6,005 bases of DNA. Origin: Pseudomonadota bacterium. Its GTDB lineage: Bacteria; Pseudomonadota; Alphaproteobacteria; Rhodospirillales; UBA2165. The notes under the pieces were generated by a model. That model saw only the letters and a list, made by a program, of their open reading frames with translations, ran no database searches and had not been told where the DNA came from. The stretch is from positions 1-6,005 of the forward strand of contig JAQCKY010000166.1 of the NCBI GenBank assembly GCA_027592155.1, in the 5' to 3' direction. Each line of letters opens with the position of its first letter. Positions within the stretch are counted from its first letter, which is position 1. Positions 1 to 5,422 of the stretch are shown piece by piece. The translations under genes and the position numbers were made by a program.

Positions 1-935
1 ACCGAGACCAGCATGATGTTCATGATCCCGATGCCGCCGACGATCAGCGAAATCCAGGCGGCCCCCCCCAGCAGGATCGTCATCACCCGGGTCGAACTGG
101 CCCGCGCCTCCAGGATCGAGGAAAGATTGCGGACGAAAAAGTCGTCGTTCTGGCCGGGGCGGATACGGTGCCGTTGGCGTAGCAAGTCGGTCATGTCGCG
201 GATGGTGTCGTCCACGGCGACGGCGCTCACCGATTTGACAAAGAGGACATGCACCAAATTACCGGAGAGCCGGCGCCCGCCGACCAGACGTTTCTTGGCG
301 GTCGAGAGGGGCACGAAAACGGTGTCGTCCATATCGGTGCCGCGCGGTGTTTCGCCCTTCGGCACCAGGGTTCCGACGATGGTAAAGGGCACGCGCTTGA
401 TGCGGATGATCTGCCCGATGGGGCTTTCGCCGGGCTCGAACAGATTTTCGATGATGGTTTCGCCGACCAAGGCGACCTTAGCGGCGGCGCGGGTTTCCTG
501 GGCGTTGAACCAGCGGCCCTCCTTGATGCGCCATTCCTGTGCCTCTTGATATTCCGGGGTGACGCCGAGGATCGAGCTGGACCAATTTTTATTGCCGAAA
601 ATCAACTGTCCCGATCCGCGCACCATGGGCGCGACCGTCTGCACCGTCGGCACCTCGTTGGCAATGGCGGCGGCGTCGTCCTCGGTGATGGTGGGACGGG
701 AGCCGCGGGCTCCGCGCGCCCCGCTGGCGGTGGTGGTGCCCGGCAAAACAAGCACGAGGTTCGAGCCGAGGGTCTTGATCAAATCGTCGACCTGCTTTTG
801 CGCGCCGGCACCGACCGAGATCATGATGATCACCGCGCCGACACCGATGATGATGCCGAGCGCCGTCAGTACGCTGCGCAGGAGATTGACCCGGATCGCG
901 ACCAAGGCGGCGTGGAGGGAATCACCGAATGTCAT
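1..935 (-). CDS. MacB-type ABC transporter permease (partial, C-terminus beyond the left edge)
   Basis: Inner-membrane permease subunit of a MacB/FtsX-family ABC transporter, which would work with the ATPase and adaptor encoded just upstream. The minus frame from the ATG at 935-933 stays open to the edge for 311 codons. Residues about 20-42 are the first membrane helix (ending ...IIIGVGAVIIMISVGAGAQ, the family's usual start). Residues about 45-275 form the periplasmic MacB core domain. From about residue 283 a second helix begins, with the very characteristic GGIGIMNIMLVS at the cut. Half-type MacB permeases are about 400 residues, so roughly 90 residues with helices 3 and 4 are missing. The start overlaps the ATPase stop as ATGA, and a perfect Shine-Dalgarno, AAAGGAGG (950-943), lies 7 nt before it. 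Family assignment is firm. The substrate cannot be read: drugs, peptides, siderophores and lipoproteins are all handled by relatives. Confidence 0.95.
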   Translation of the reverse strand, partial: MTFGDSLHAALVAIRVNLLRSVLTALGIIIGVGAVIIMISVGAGAQKQVDDLIKTLGSNLVLVLPGTTTASGARGARGSRPTITEDDAAAIANEVPTVQTVAPMVRGSGQLIFGNKNWSSSILGVTPEYQEAQEWRIKEGRWFNAQETRAAAKVALVGETIIENLFEPGESPIGQIIRIKRVPFTIVGTLVPKGETPRGTDMDDTVFVPLSTAKKRLVGGRRLSGNLVHVLFVKSVSAVAVDDTIRDMTDLLRQRHRIRPGQNDDFFVRNLSSILEARASSTRVMTILLGGAAWISLIVGGIGIMNIMLVS

Positions 936-1681
936 GCGGCAACCTCCTTTCGCGCCGGTTCCGTCGCCAGTAACGCGGCGGCATCGGCGGGCTCGGCGAT
1001 GCGTTGCTGATCGACGACAAGACCATCCTGAAAGCGGATCGTATGGCCTGCGAACCGTGCGACTTCGGGCTCGTGTGTGACGATGACCACCGTCATGCCG
1101 GACCGATTAAGCCCTTGGAAAATAGCCATGATTTCCAGACCCGTCCGGGTATCCAAGGCGCCGGTGGGCTCATCGGCCAGGATGAGCGCGGGTCGGTTAA
1201 CCAGTGCCCGGGCAATGGCGACCCGCTGTTGCTGGCCGCCGGAAAGCTGCGAAGGGTGATGGTCCATGCGCTCGGCGAGGCCGACATCGGTGAGCACCTG
1301 CTCTGCCCGTTTGAGGCGCTCGGCTTTCGGCGTCGGGCTATAGAGCAAGGGAAGCTGCACGTTCTCCAGGGCCGAGGTCCGGGCCAGCAAATTGAAGCTT
1401 TGGAAGACAAAACCGATTTTGCGGTTGCGGGTCTGGGCCAGTTCATCGGCGCTTAAGCTTGAGACATCGATGCCTTCGAGAAAATAACTGCCCGAGGTCG
1501 GGGTATCCAAACCCCCGAGTAAATTCATCATGGTCGATTTGCCGGAGCCGGATTGCCCCATAATCGCGACAAACTCACCCGGCGCGATATCGATGGAGAC
1601 ACCCCGCAAGGCGCGCACCACGTTGTCTCCGAGGTGGTATTCCTTGGTGAGATCGGTAGTCTTTATGACGGGATCACTCAT
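932..1681 (-). CDS. ABC transporter ATP-binding protein, MacB/LolD type
   Basis: Cytoplasmic ATPase that powers the permease encoded next to it. It has 249 residues, standard for a stand-alone subunit; in E. coli MacB this domain is fused to the permease, here the two are split. All nucleotide-binding motifs are intact: Walker A GQSGSGKST (42-50), Q-loop Gln94 (FVFQSFNLL), signature LSGGQ (146-150) followed by QQRVAIARAL, Walker B ALILADEP (165-172), D-loop GALD (174-177) and H-loop His203 (VTHEPEVA). The wording around Walker A (MGQSGSGKSTMMNLLGGLD) and the signature is that of the MacB/LolD/FtsE group. The ATG at 1681-1679 begins 3 nt after the adaptor stop and has no strong Shine-Dalgarno, so translation is probably coupled. 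A short extra C-terminal tail (about 225-249) is rich in Ala and Glu. The substrate is not deducible. Confidence 0.95.
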   Translation of the reverse strand: MSDPVIKTTDLTKEYHLGDNVVRALRGVSIDIAPGEFVAIMGQSGSGKSTMMNLLGGLDTPTSGSYFLEGIDVSSLSADELAQTRNRKIGFVFQSFNLLARTSALENVQLPLLYSPTPKAERLKRAEQVLTDVGLAERMDHHPSQLSGGQQQRVAIARALVNRPALILADEPTGALDTRTGLEIMAIFQGLNRSGMTVVIVTHEPEVARFAGHTIRFQDGLVVDQQRIAEPADAAALLATEPARKEVAA

Positions 1682-1684
1682 GGC

Positions 1685-3340
1685 TTAGAACCCAAAACGT
1701 AAACGCGACTGCCCCTTTCCGGCGGCGCTGTTCTCGCCAATGATGACTTCCTGGTTCTCCTTAATATCGCCGCGAACGACTTCGGTGAATTTACCGTCGC
1801 CAACACCGATGAAGACGATTGCGGGTTTGGGTTTGCCGTCCTCCAGCACCCAGACGCGGGCGCGAGTCACCGGATTGGCCTGCCGCGCTGTGACAATGGC
1901 CTGAAACTTTGCCCTTTGTTCCGGGTTCAGGATTGCGGCAATTTGCTGGGTTGCCTGAGCGCGAAGCTGTTGCGCCGCTTTTTGAAATTCAGGGCCGTTG
2001 GTACCGCCCTGGCGCAGGTTGAATATTTGGCGAAAGGTGCCTTGGTTGATCTGGGCGACCTCGGCCTTCTGTTCGTCCGAGAGCGACAATTGCTTGGCGA
2101 GGCGGTCGAGCCGGGCCTTGGCTTGTGCCTGACGCTTGGCTTTTCCGCCCTTGGATTTGCCTTTCCCCGCATTCGGGCCACCGCCGCCGGCGCGCGCGGT
2201 CAAAGGAGCGACACCCGGCGGATTGAAGCGGAAGGCGGCGTTGGGGATCTTCAGCGCGTTGGGCCGGTCGCTGACCTTGACCTGGACGTTCGCCGTCATG
2301 CCCGGCAGCAATTTGAGGTCGGGGTTATCGGCCGAAATGATGACCGTGTAGGTCACGACATTCTGGACATTGAGCGGCTGTTTGCGTACCTGGGTCACGG
2401 TGCCGGTAAATTCCCGCCCGGTGAAGGAGTCCACCGTGAAAGTGGCAACTTGGCCGGGGACGATTTGGCCGATATCGGCTTCATCGATGTTGGTTTTTAC
2501 CTGCATCTTGCTGAGGTCTTGGGCGATGGTGAACAGGGTCGGCGCCTGCAGGCTGGCCGCAACGGTTTGGCCGACATCGACATCGCGCCCGATCACCACA
2601 CCGTCGACGGGCGAGCGGATATAGGTGTTATCGAGGCTGACCTTGGCGACACTCACCGCCGCGTCTTTCTGGTCGACCAGGGCCTTTGAGTGCACGATTT
2701 CCGCCTTGGCCATTTCGACCTGCGCCTGGCGGGCGTTGATCGTCGAGCGGGCGGCGAGCTCCTGGGCCTCGGCGGACTTGACCTGCTGCTGGGCGGCCTG
2801 CCAGGCGGCGCGGGCTTTATCGATGGAACTGATCGCGACGACGCCGCGTTCCCGAAGCTGTTTCTTGCGTTCGAAATCGAGTTTTAGGTCGGCCGCGTTC
2901 ACGCGCGCCCGTTCCACATCGGCCTGAGCCGAGGCCAGTGCAGCGCGGGCATTATTGACGTTCGCCTTAGCCTGACTGACGGCGGCGATTTTTGTCTGGA
3001 CCGTCGCCTTGGCCACCGAATGTTCTGCGACGGCCTGGCGCAGCCGAGCTTCGAAGTTTTCCGGATCGATCCGGGCGATTACTTGCCCGGCCTTAACCTC
3101 GGAATTGAAATCGACATTGAGCGCCGAGACCTGTCCCGAGATTTCGGAGCCGACCTGGACCGTGACAACCGAAGCAAGTTCGCCGGAGGCGGAGACGGAT
3201 TTCAGGATGCTGCCGCGTTCGACTTTGGCCAGACGATAGGTTTGCGTCTCCGGCTCCGTGCCCGAGAGACCGGCAAAGGCGGCGCCCGCCAAGGCGACGG
3301 CACCCAGACCGAGCAGCACTACCGACTTACGCCGCACCAT
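1685..3340 (-). CDS. MacA/HlyD-type periplasmic adaptor with an inserted LTxxQ-like domain
   Basis: Periplasmic adaptor (membrane fusion protein) that would link the ABC permease to an outer-membrane channel. It has 551 residues, against about 370-400 for MacA. Residues 1-24 are a basic start plus hydrophobic stretch, either an inner-membrane anchor or a signal peptide ending AFA. Lipoyl half 1 is at about 56-95 (VGSEISGQV...VKAGQVIARID). A long Ala/Gln/Lys-rich coiled-coil hairpin covers about 97-235. Lipoyl half 2 is at about 237-275 (TYIRSPVDGVVIGRDVDVGQ). The beta-barrel is at about 277-355. The membrane-proximal domain is split: its first strand (LKIPNAAFRF) is at 363-372, and the rest (ARVWVLEDGKP...VIIGE) at 494-536. 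Between them lie a Gly/Lys-rich linker (about 383-404) and a helical block with LSDEQ (420-424) and LNPEQ (471-475), the paired LTxxQ pattern of Spy/CpxP proteins. The ATG is preceded by GGGAG (3353-3349) 8 nt upstream. It lies 54 nt after the LTxxQ gene. The insert is the unusual part. Confidence 0.93.
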   Translation of the reverse strand: MVRRKSVVLLGLGAVALAGAAFAGLSGTEPETQTYRLAKVERGSILKSVSASGELASVVTVQVGSEISGQVSALNVDFNSEVKAGQVIARIDPENFEARLRQAVAEHSVAKATVQTKIAAVSQAKANVNNARAALASAQADVERARVNAADLKLDFERKKQLRERGVVAISSIDKARAAWQAAQQQVKSAEAQELAARSTINARQAQVEMAKAEIVHSKALVDQKDAAVSVAKVSLDNTYIRSPVDGVVIGRDVDVGQTVAASLQAPTLFTIAQDLSKMQVKTNIDEADIGQIVPGQVATFTVDSFTGREFTGTVTQVRKQPLNVQNVVTYTVIISADNPDLKLLPGMTANVQVKVSDRPNALKIPNAAFRFNPPGVAPLTARAGGGGPNAGKGKSKGGKAKRQAQAKARLDRLAKQLSLSDEQKAEVAQINQGTFRQIFNLRQGGTNGPEFQKAAQQLRAQATQQIAAILNPEQRAKFQAIVTARQANPVTRARVWVLEDGKPKPAIVFIGVGDGKFTEVVRGDIKENQEVIIGENSAAGKGQSRLRFGF

Positions 3341-3394
3341 TTCTCAAACTCCCGCACATTACTGTGCTCAAAAAGGCTTATCTTTTGGGCCGCG
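3341..3394 (-). promoter_or_regulatory. 54-nt gap between the LTxxQ gene and the adaptor gene, with a small hairpin
   Basis: This is the only real gap within the six-gene minus-strand unit. It contains GCACA-N4-TGTGC (3354-3367), a perfect 5-bp stem with a 4-base loop, directly before the adaptor ribosome-binding site GGGAG (3353-3349). There is no T-tract after the stem on the minus strand, so it is not a typical terminator. It might be a processing or attenuation site, or an operator for an internal promoter. Confidence 0.4.
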
Positions 3395-3955
3395 TCACTT
3401 CTGATCGCGGGACTGACGATCTTTAAAACGGCGGCGGCGCTCTTTGATGTGCTTGATTCGCTCGGCTTCCCGCACCGTGATGGCCTCGGCAAATTGCTTG
3501 CGCTGTTCCGGCGTCAACTTCGCCGCGAACTCGACAATGGATCGGTGAACGACCTCCCGCGCGAGAAGGTCTCGTGACCGCAACTCCTTCAATGCCCCTT
3601 CCAGGGCGGCCGCGTCAAACTCGGGTTGAGCCAAAGCGCTGACAGCGACACGTCGGCCCTGTCCCAGCGCACGCCGATATTGGCCGAACTCGCGGCGATA
3701 ACCCTTAAAGATTTCGCGGGCGACGGGCCGTACATCCTCGCCCAGCGAAATCATCGCGAAGGGCATGCTGAAACTTTCAAATCCGGCGGCCGCGACCTGC
3801 CGTGGCGGCGGCGGCGGCGAAGCGGCGAATAAACCCGCAAATCCGCCGGGTCCGCGCAGCGTCATCCCCGCAACGATAGCGCCGAGAAGAAATATATTTA
3901 CAGCCAGCGATCCCACCAAAATGATGGACCACCGTCTGGTCGGCGTGAGGGTCAT
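3395..3955 (-). CDS. Membrane-anchored periplasmic LTxxQ / heavy-metal-sensor family protein (CnrX/ZraP/Spy-like)
   Basis: Probable periplasmic sensor or chaperone of the Spy/CpxP/ZraP/CnrX superfamily, 186 residues. Residues about 9-31 are one hydrophobic span (SIILVGSLAVNIFLLGAIVAG), followed by a Pro-rich linker (PPPPPR, 47-52). The rest, about 60-178, is a charged, helical periplasmic domain with the hallmark LTPEQRKQF at 147-155 and a very basic end (KERRRRFKDR). Its position after a sigma factor and an anti-sigma gene suggests it controls the sigma factor, as CnrX does through CnrY and CnrH. The metal-site residues known from CnrX are not well preserved: there is no Cys and only two His (137 and 169), so metal sensing is uncertain. 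The start overlaps the upstream stop as ATGA and has a Shine-Dalgarno, AGAGGAA (3967-3961), 5 nt before it. Alternatively it is simply an envelope chaperone. Family confidence is good, function is inferred. Confidence 0.85.
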   Translation of the reverse strand: MTLTPTRRWSIILVGSLAVNIFLLGAIVAGMTLRGPGGFAGLFAASPPPPPRQVAAAGFESFSMPFAMISLGEDVRPVAREIFKGYRREFGQYRRALGQGRRVAVSALAQPEFDAAALEGALKELRSRDLLAREVVHRSIVEFAAKLTPEQRKQFAEAITVREAERIKHIKERRRRFKDRQSRDQK

Positions 3956-4437
3956 TGTGTTTCCTCTAGGCCCAAATCACGGTAGGCCACAATGACGACC
4001 ATTTCATCGGCGATCACCACGGGTTGGGCTACTTGTTGATCCTGTGCGCCGAACATCATGATGGGATCGGCGACGCCGACATAAATGCCAAACGCGGCGG
4101 AAAATGCCAAGGCGGCGGCGGGACGCCAGATCGGCCCGAAGGGCCAGATGATCCGCCAAATGGAAATTACGTTCTCTCGGGCCGATTTATCCGCGGCGGC
4201 CAAGATACGGTCCCTGAGGGCCGGCGACGCTGCAATGGTCGGCGCCTGGCCGATGATTTCGTTTAACCGTTTGGCGCGCTCCAGAATCACGGAGGCCATT
4301 GGCTCCTGCTCCGTTAAGCGCTCTACCCAGGATCGGTCAGCGCCCGGCCAACTGGCAATGTCGGCTCCCCGCGCATCCAGCAAATCCTGCAACCGTTTCA
4401 GGTTGAAGCTATTGCCGGTTTCCTTCCGATCGATCAT
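3952..4437 (-). CDS. Anti-sigma-factor-like membrane protein
   Basis: Probable anti-sigma factor for the ECF sigma encoded immediately upstream, 161 residues. The N-terminal cytoplasmic part (1-95) is helical and includes LLDARGADIASWPGADRSWV (19-38), a pattern I associate with unnamed alphaproteobacterial proteins encoded beside ECF sigma genes. One membrane span lies at about 104-123 (WRPAAALAFSAAFGIYVGVA), leaving a short periplasmic tail of about 38 residues. There is no zinc-binding HxxxCxxC motif; the protein has no Cys or His at all, so it is not a ZAS-type anti-sigma. Its start shares one base with the sigma stop (TAATG), and a strong Shine-Dalgarno, AAGGAGAG (4450-4443), lies 5 nt upstream. 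It overlaps the sensor gene by 4 nt. The role rests mainly on gene order, topology and tight coupling; sequence similarity alone would not prove it. Confidence 0.72.
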   Translation of the reverse strand: MIDRKETGNSFNLKRLQDLLDARGADIASWPGADRSWVERLTEQEPMASVILERAKRLNEIIGQAPTIAASPALRDRILAAADKSARENVISIWRIIWPFGPIWRPAAALAFSAAFGIYVGVADPIMMFGAQDQQVAQPVVIADEMVVIVAYRDLGLEETQ

Positions 4438-5018
4438 TAGATCTCTCCTTCCAAGTCGGGGCGTAAGTCGGCCAGACGTTTTCGAAGCGTCCGGCGGCCC
4501 CGTGCGAGAAGCGATTCTACCGCTTCGACGCTGATTTCCAAAATCTCCGCTGTCTCGATATTGCTCAACCCCTGTTGATGGACAAAGGCTATCGCCGCTC
4601 TCTGCCGGTCGGGGAGTTGTTGAATGGCGGCATCGACGGCCGCCGCTATTTGGTTTTGTTGGAGCGCGGCAGCGGGGTTCAAAGCCCCGTCAACCGGCTC
4701 CGGAATCGACTCCAATGCCGTTGTCGGCTTTCTGCGCAGACGATCGATGCATAAATTATAAGTGACCCGGTTCAGCCAATGGATGACCGGTTTTTCCGGC
4801 CGCCAGCGGTCGGCGTTTTGCCACAGGCGAAGAAAGGCATCCTGGGCAACGTCTTCGGCCTCGGTGACATCCGACAGCAACCGGTAGGCATAGGCCATAA
4901 TGCGGTTCAGATACTGGTCGACCAGTTCCCGGCTGGCATCGGTGTCGCCCATGCTGACGCGCTGCATAATCAACGCGTCGCTTTCGGCGGTCGGGGCGCT
5001 GTCGGCCTCTTGGTCCAT
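4437..5018 (-). CDS. ECF-type RNA polymerase sigma factor
   Basis: Extracytoplasmic-function sigma factor that would direct RNA polymerase to stress-regulated promoters, probably including its own. It has 193 residues from the chosen start, the usual ECF size. Sigma region 2 covers about 17-96, with the core helix TEAEDVAQDAFLRLW (52-66) and WLNRVTYNLCIDRLRRK (81-97). Region 4 covers about 125-183, with LPDRQRAAIAF (135-145) and the helix-turn-helix GLSNIETAEILEISVEAVESLL (150-171) followed by ARGRRTLRKRL. The frame is open upstream to an ATG at 5159, but the ATG at 5018 is preferred. It has GGAAAG (5029-5024) 5 nt before it, gives a family-typical length, and the extra 47 residues are Asn/Thr-rich and unlike an ECF N-terminus. 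It is the first gene of the minus-strand operon and overlaps the anti-sigma gene by 1 nt. Confidence 0.93.
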   Translation of the reverse strand: MDQEADSAPTAESDALIMQRVSMGDTDASRELVDQYLNRIMAYAYRLLSDVTEAEDVAQDAFLRLWQNADRWRPEKPVIHWLNRVTYNLCIDRLRRKPTTALESIPEPVDGALNPAAALQQNQIAAAVDAAIQQLPDRQRAAIAFVHQQGLSNIETAEILEISVEAVESLLARGRRTLRKRLADLRPDLEGEI

Positions 5019-5023
5019 CACGT

Positions 5024-5029
5024 CTTTCC
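5024..5029 (-). promoter_or_regulatory. Ribosome-binding site deciding the sigma factor start
   Basis: On the minus strand GGAAAG stands 5 nt before the ATG at 5018-5016. The in-frame alternatives at 5159 and 5099 have no comparable purine-rich site, so this is the main evidence for the shorter 193-residue product. Confidence 0.65.
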
Positions 5030-5052
5030 GGGCGTGTTTGTTGGCGCGTCCC

Positions 5053-5072
5053 CCAACCACGAATCGGGTTGG
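5053..5072 (-). promoter_or_regulatory. Hairpin in the presumed sigma-factor leader
   Basis: CCAACC (5053-5058) and GGTTGG (5067-5072) are perfect 6-bp arms around an 8-base loop, lying 35-54 nt before the preferred sigma start. It is not followed by a T-tract on either strand. Its role, if any, is unknown. Confidence 0.3.
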
Positions 5073-5249
5073 TAGAGTGTTGGTTTGCCCTAGCGTCATT
5101 GCCGACGTCAACAATTCATTATTCCCGTTTAAGAACCGAGTGTTTTTCGAATTCGTCATGCAGGTTAACGGGCCGATTTCCCGATTCCGTCGATTTCGAT
5201 CTAATATGTTCGGGTCACCAACAATAATATGCGATGACGGCAGTTAGGG

Positions 5250-5274
5250 ATTTTCCGCAATATCGGCGGTAAAT
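5250..5274. repeat. Operator-like element, copy 1
   Basis: Reads ATTTTCCGC-N6-GGCGGTAAAT. It is repeated with small changes at 5301-5326. Each copy is also an imperfect dyad, TTTtCCGC ... GCGGtAAA, with 7 of 8 positions pairing in this copy. The first half and the inner TCGGCG-N6-CGCCGA (5263-5280) offer two overlapping symmetries. This is typical of a dimeric regulator's binding site, though no regulator is identifiable here. Confidence 0.5.
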
Positions 5275-5300
5275 CGCCGAAATATGGTCGATATAGCCCA

Positions 5301-5326
5301 ATTTTCCGCTAAATAGGGCGGTAATT
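5301..5326. repeat. Operator-like element, copy 2
   Basis: Reads ATTTTCCGC-N7-GGCGGTAATT, the second copy of the element at 5250-5274, in the same orientation with starts 51 bp apart, close to five helical turns. The two copies agree over the nine-base left half and nine of ten bases of the right half. It ends about 100 bp before the DUF2849 start, so it more likely serves the plus-strand operon than the sigma operon, whose start is almost 300 bp away. Confidence 0.5.
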
Positions 5327-5335
5327 TTTTTATAC

Positions 5336-5352
5336 CACATAATAAATATGTG
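5336..5352. promoter_or_regulatory. Perfect palindrome CACATA-N5-TATGTG, candidate operator
   Basis: Six-base arms CACATA (5336-5341) and TATGTG (5347-5352) match perfectly around a five-base AT centre. The palindrome overlaps the -10-like hexamer CATAAT (5338-5343) and lies about 75 bp before the DUF2849 start. It could be a repressor site. In AT-rich DNA a palindrome this size can also occur by chance. Confidence 0.35.
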
Positions 5353-5390
5353 TTTAATAACTATTTACAATATTTTATACGTAATCTAAG

Positions 5391-5422
5391 TTCCCCCCTC
5401 TAAGTCACCCGGCAAAGGGGAA
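5391..5422 (+). promoter_or_regulatory. Leader hairpin overlapping the DUF2849 ribosome-binding site
   Basis: TTCCCC (5391-5396) is complementary to GGGGAA (5417-5422), enclosing a 20-base loop. The right arm contains the ribosome-binding site AAGGGG (5415-5420), which stands 7 nt before the GTG start at 5428 and is the main support for that start. If formed in the transcript, the stem would hide the ribosome-binding site. Whether it forms is not known from sequence alone. Confidence 0.4.

Noticed and set aside
13..1080. Plus-strand open frames across this stretch (for example 13-549, 249-1010, 559-1080)
   Set aside because: They lie opposite the permease and ATPase genes, which have clear family motifs. 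Their translations are low-complexity, Arg/Pro/Asp-rich shadow sequence typical of the antisense of GC-rich genes.
1916..2927. Plus-strand open frames opposite the adaptor, including one of 257 codons
   Set aside because: The adaptor frame shows ordered lipoyl, coiled-coil and barrel elements. The opposite frames show no domain and have no convincing ribosome-binding site.
3020..3577. Plus-strand open frame spanning the adaptor start and the LTxxQ gene end
   Set aside because: It crosses two real genes and the gap between them, and its translation resembles no family.
5101..5205. ECF-type promoters on the minus strand: GGAAT-N13-CGTT and GGAAT-N13-CGTC
   Set aside because: The -35-like and -10-like elements are present twice, but the 13-nt spacer is too short for ECF promoters, which need about 16-17 nt, so neither is called.
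5263..5280. TCGGCG-N6-CGCCGA as an intrinsic terminator
   Set aside because: The stem is short and no T-tract follows on either strand. It overlaps the operator-like repeat and is better explained as part of that element.
5301..5335. T-tract at 5325-5331 as the tail of a terminator
   Set aside because: No GC-rich stem immediately precedes it on the plus strand, and no gene on the plus strand ends upstream of it.
5364..5392. Sigma-70-like promoter TTTACA-N17-TAAGTT on the plus strand
   Set aside because: Spacing is right but the -10 matches only half of the consensus; in this AT-rich stretch such matches are expected by chance.
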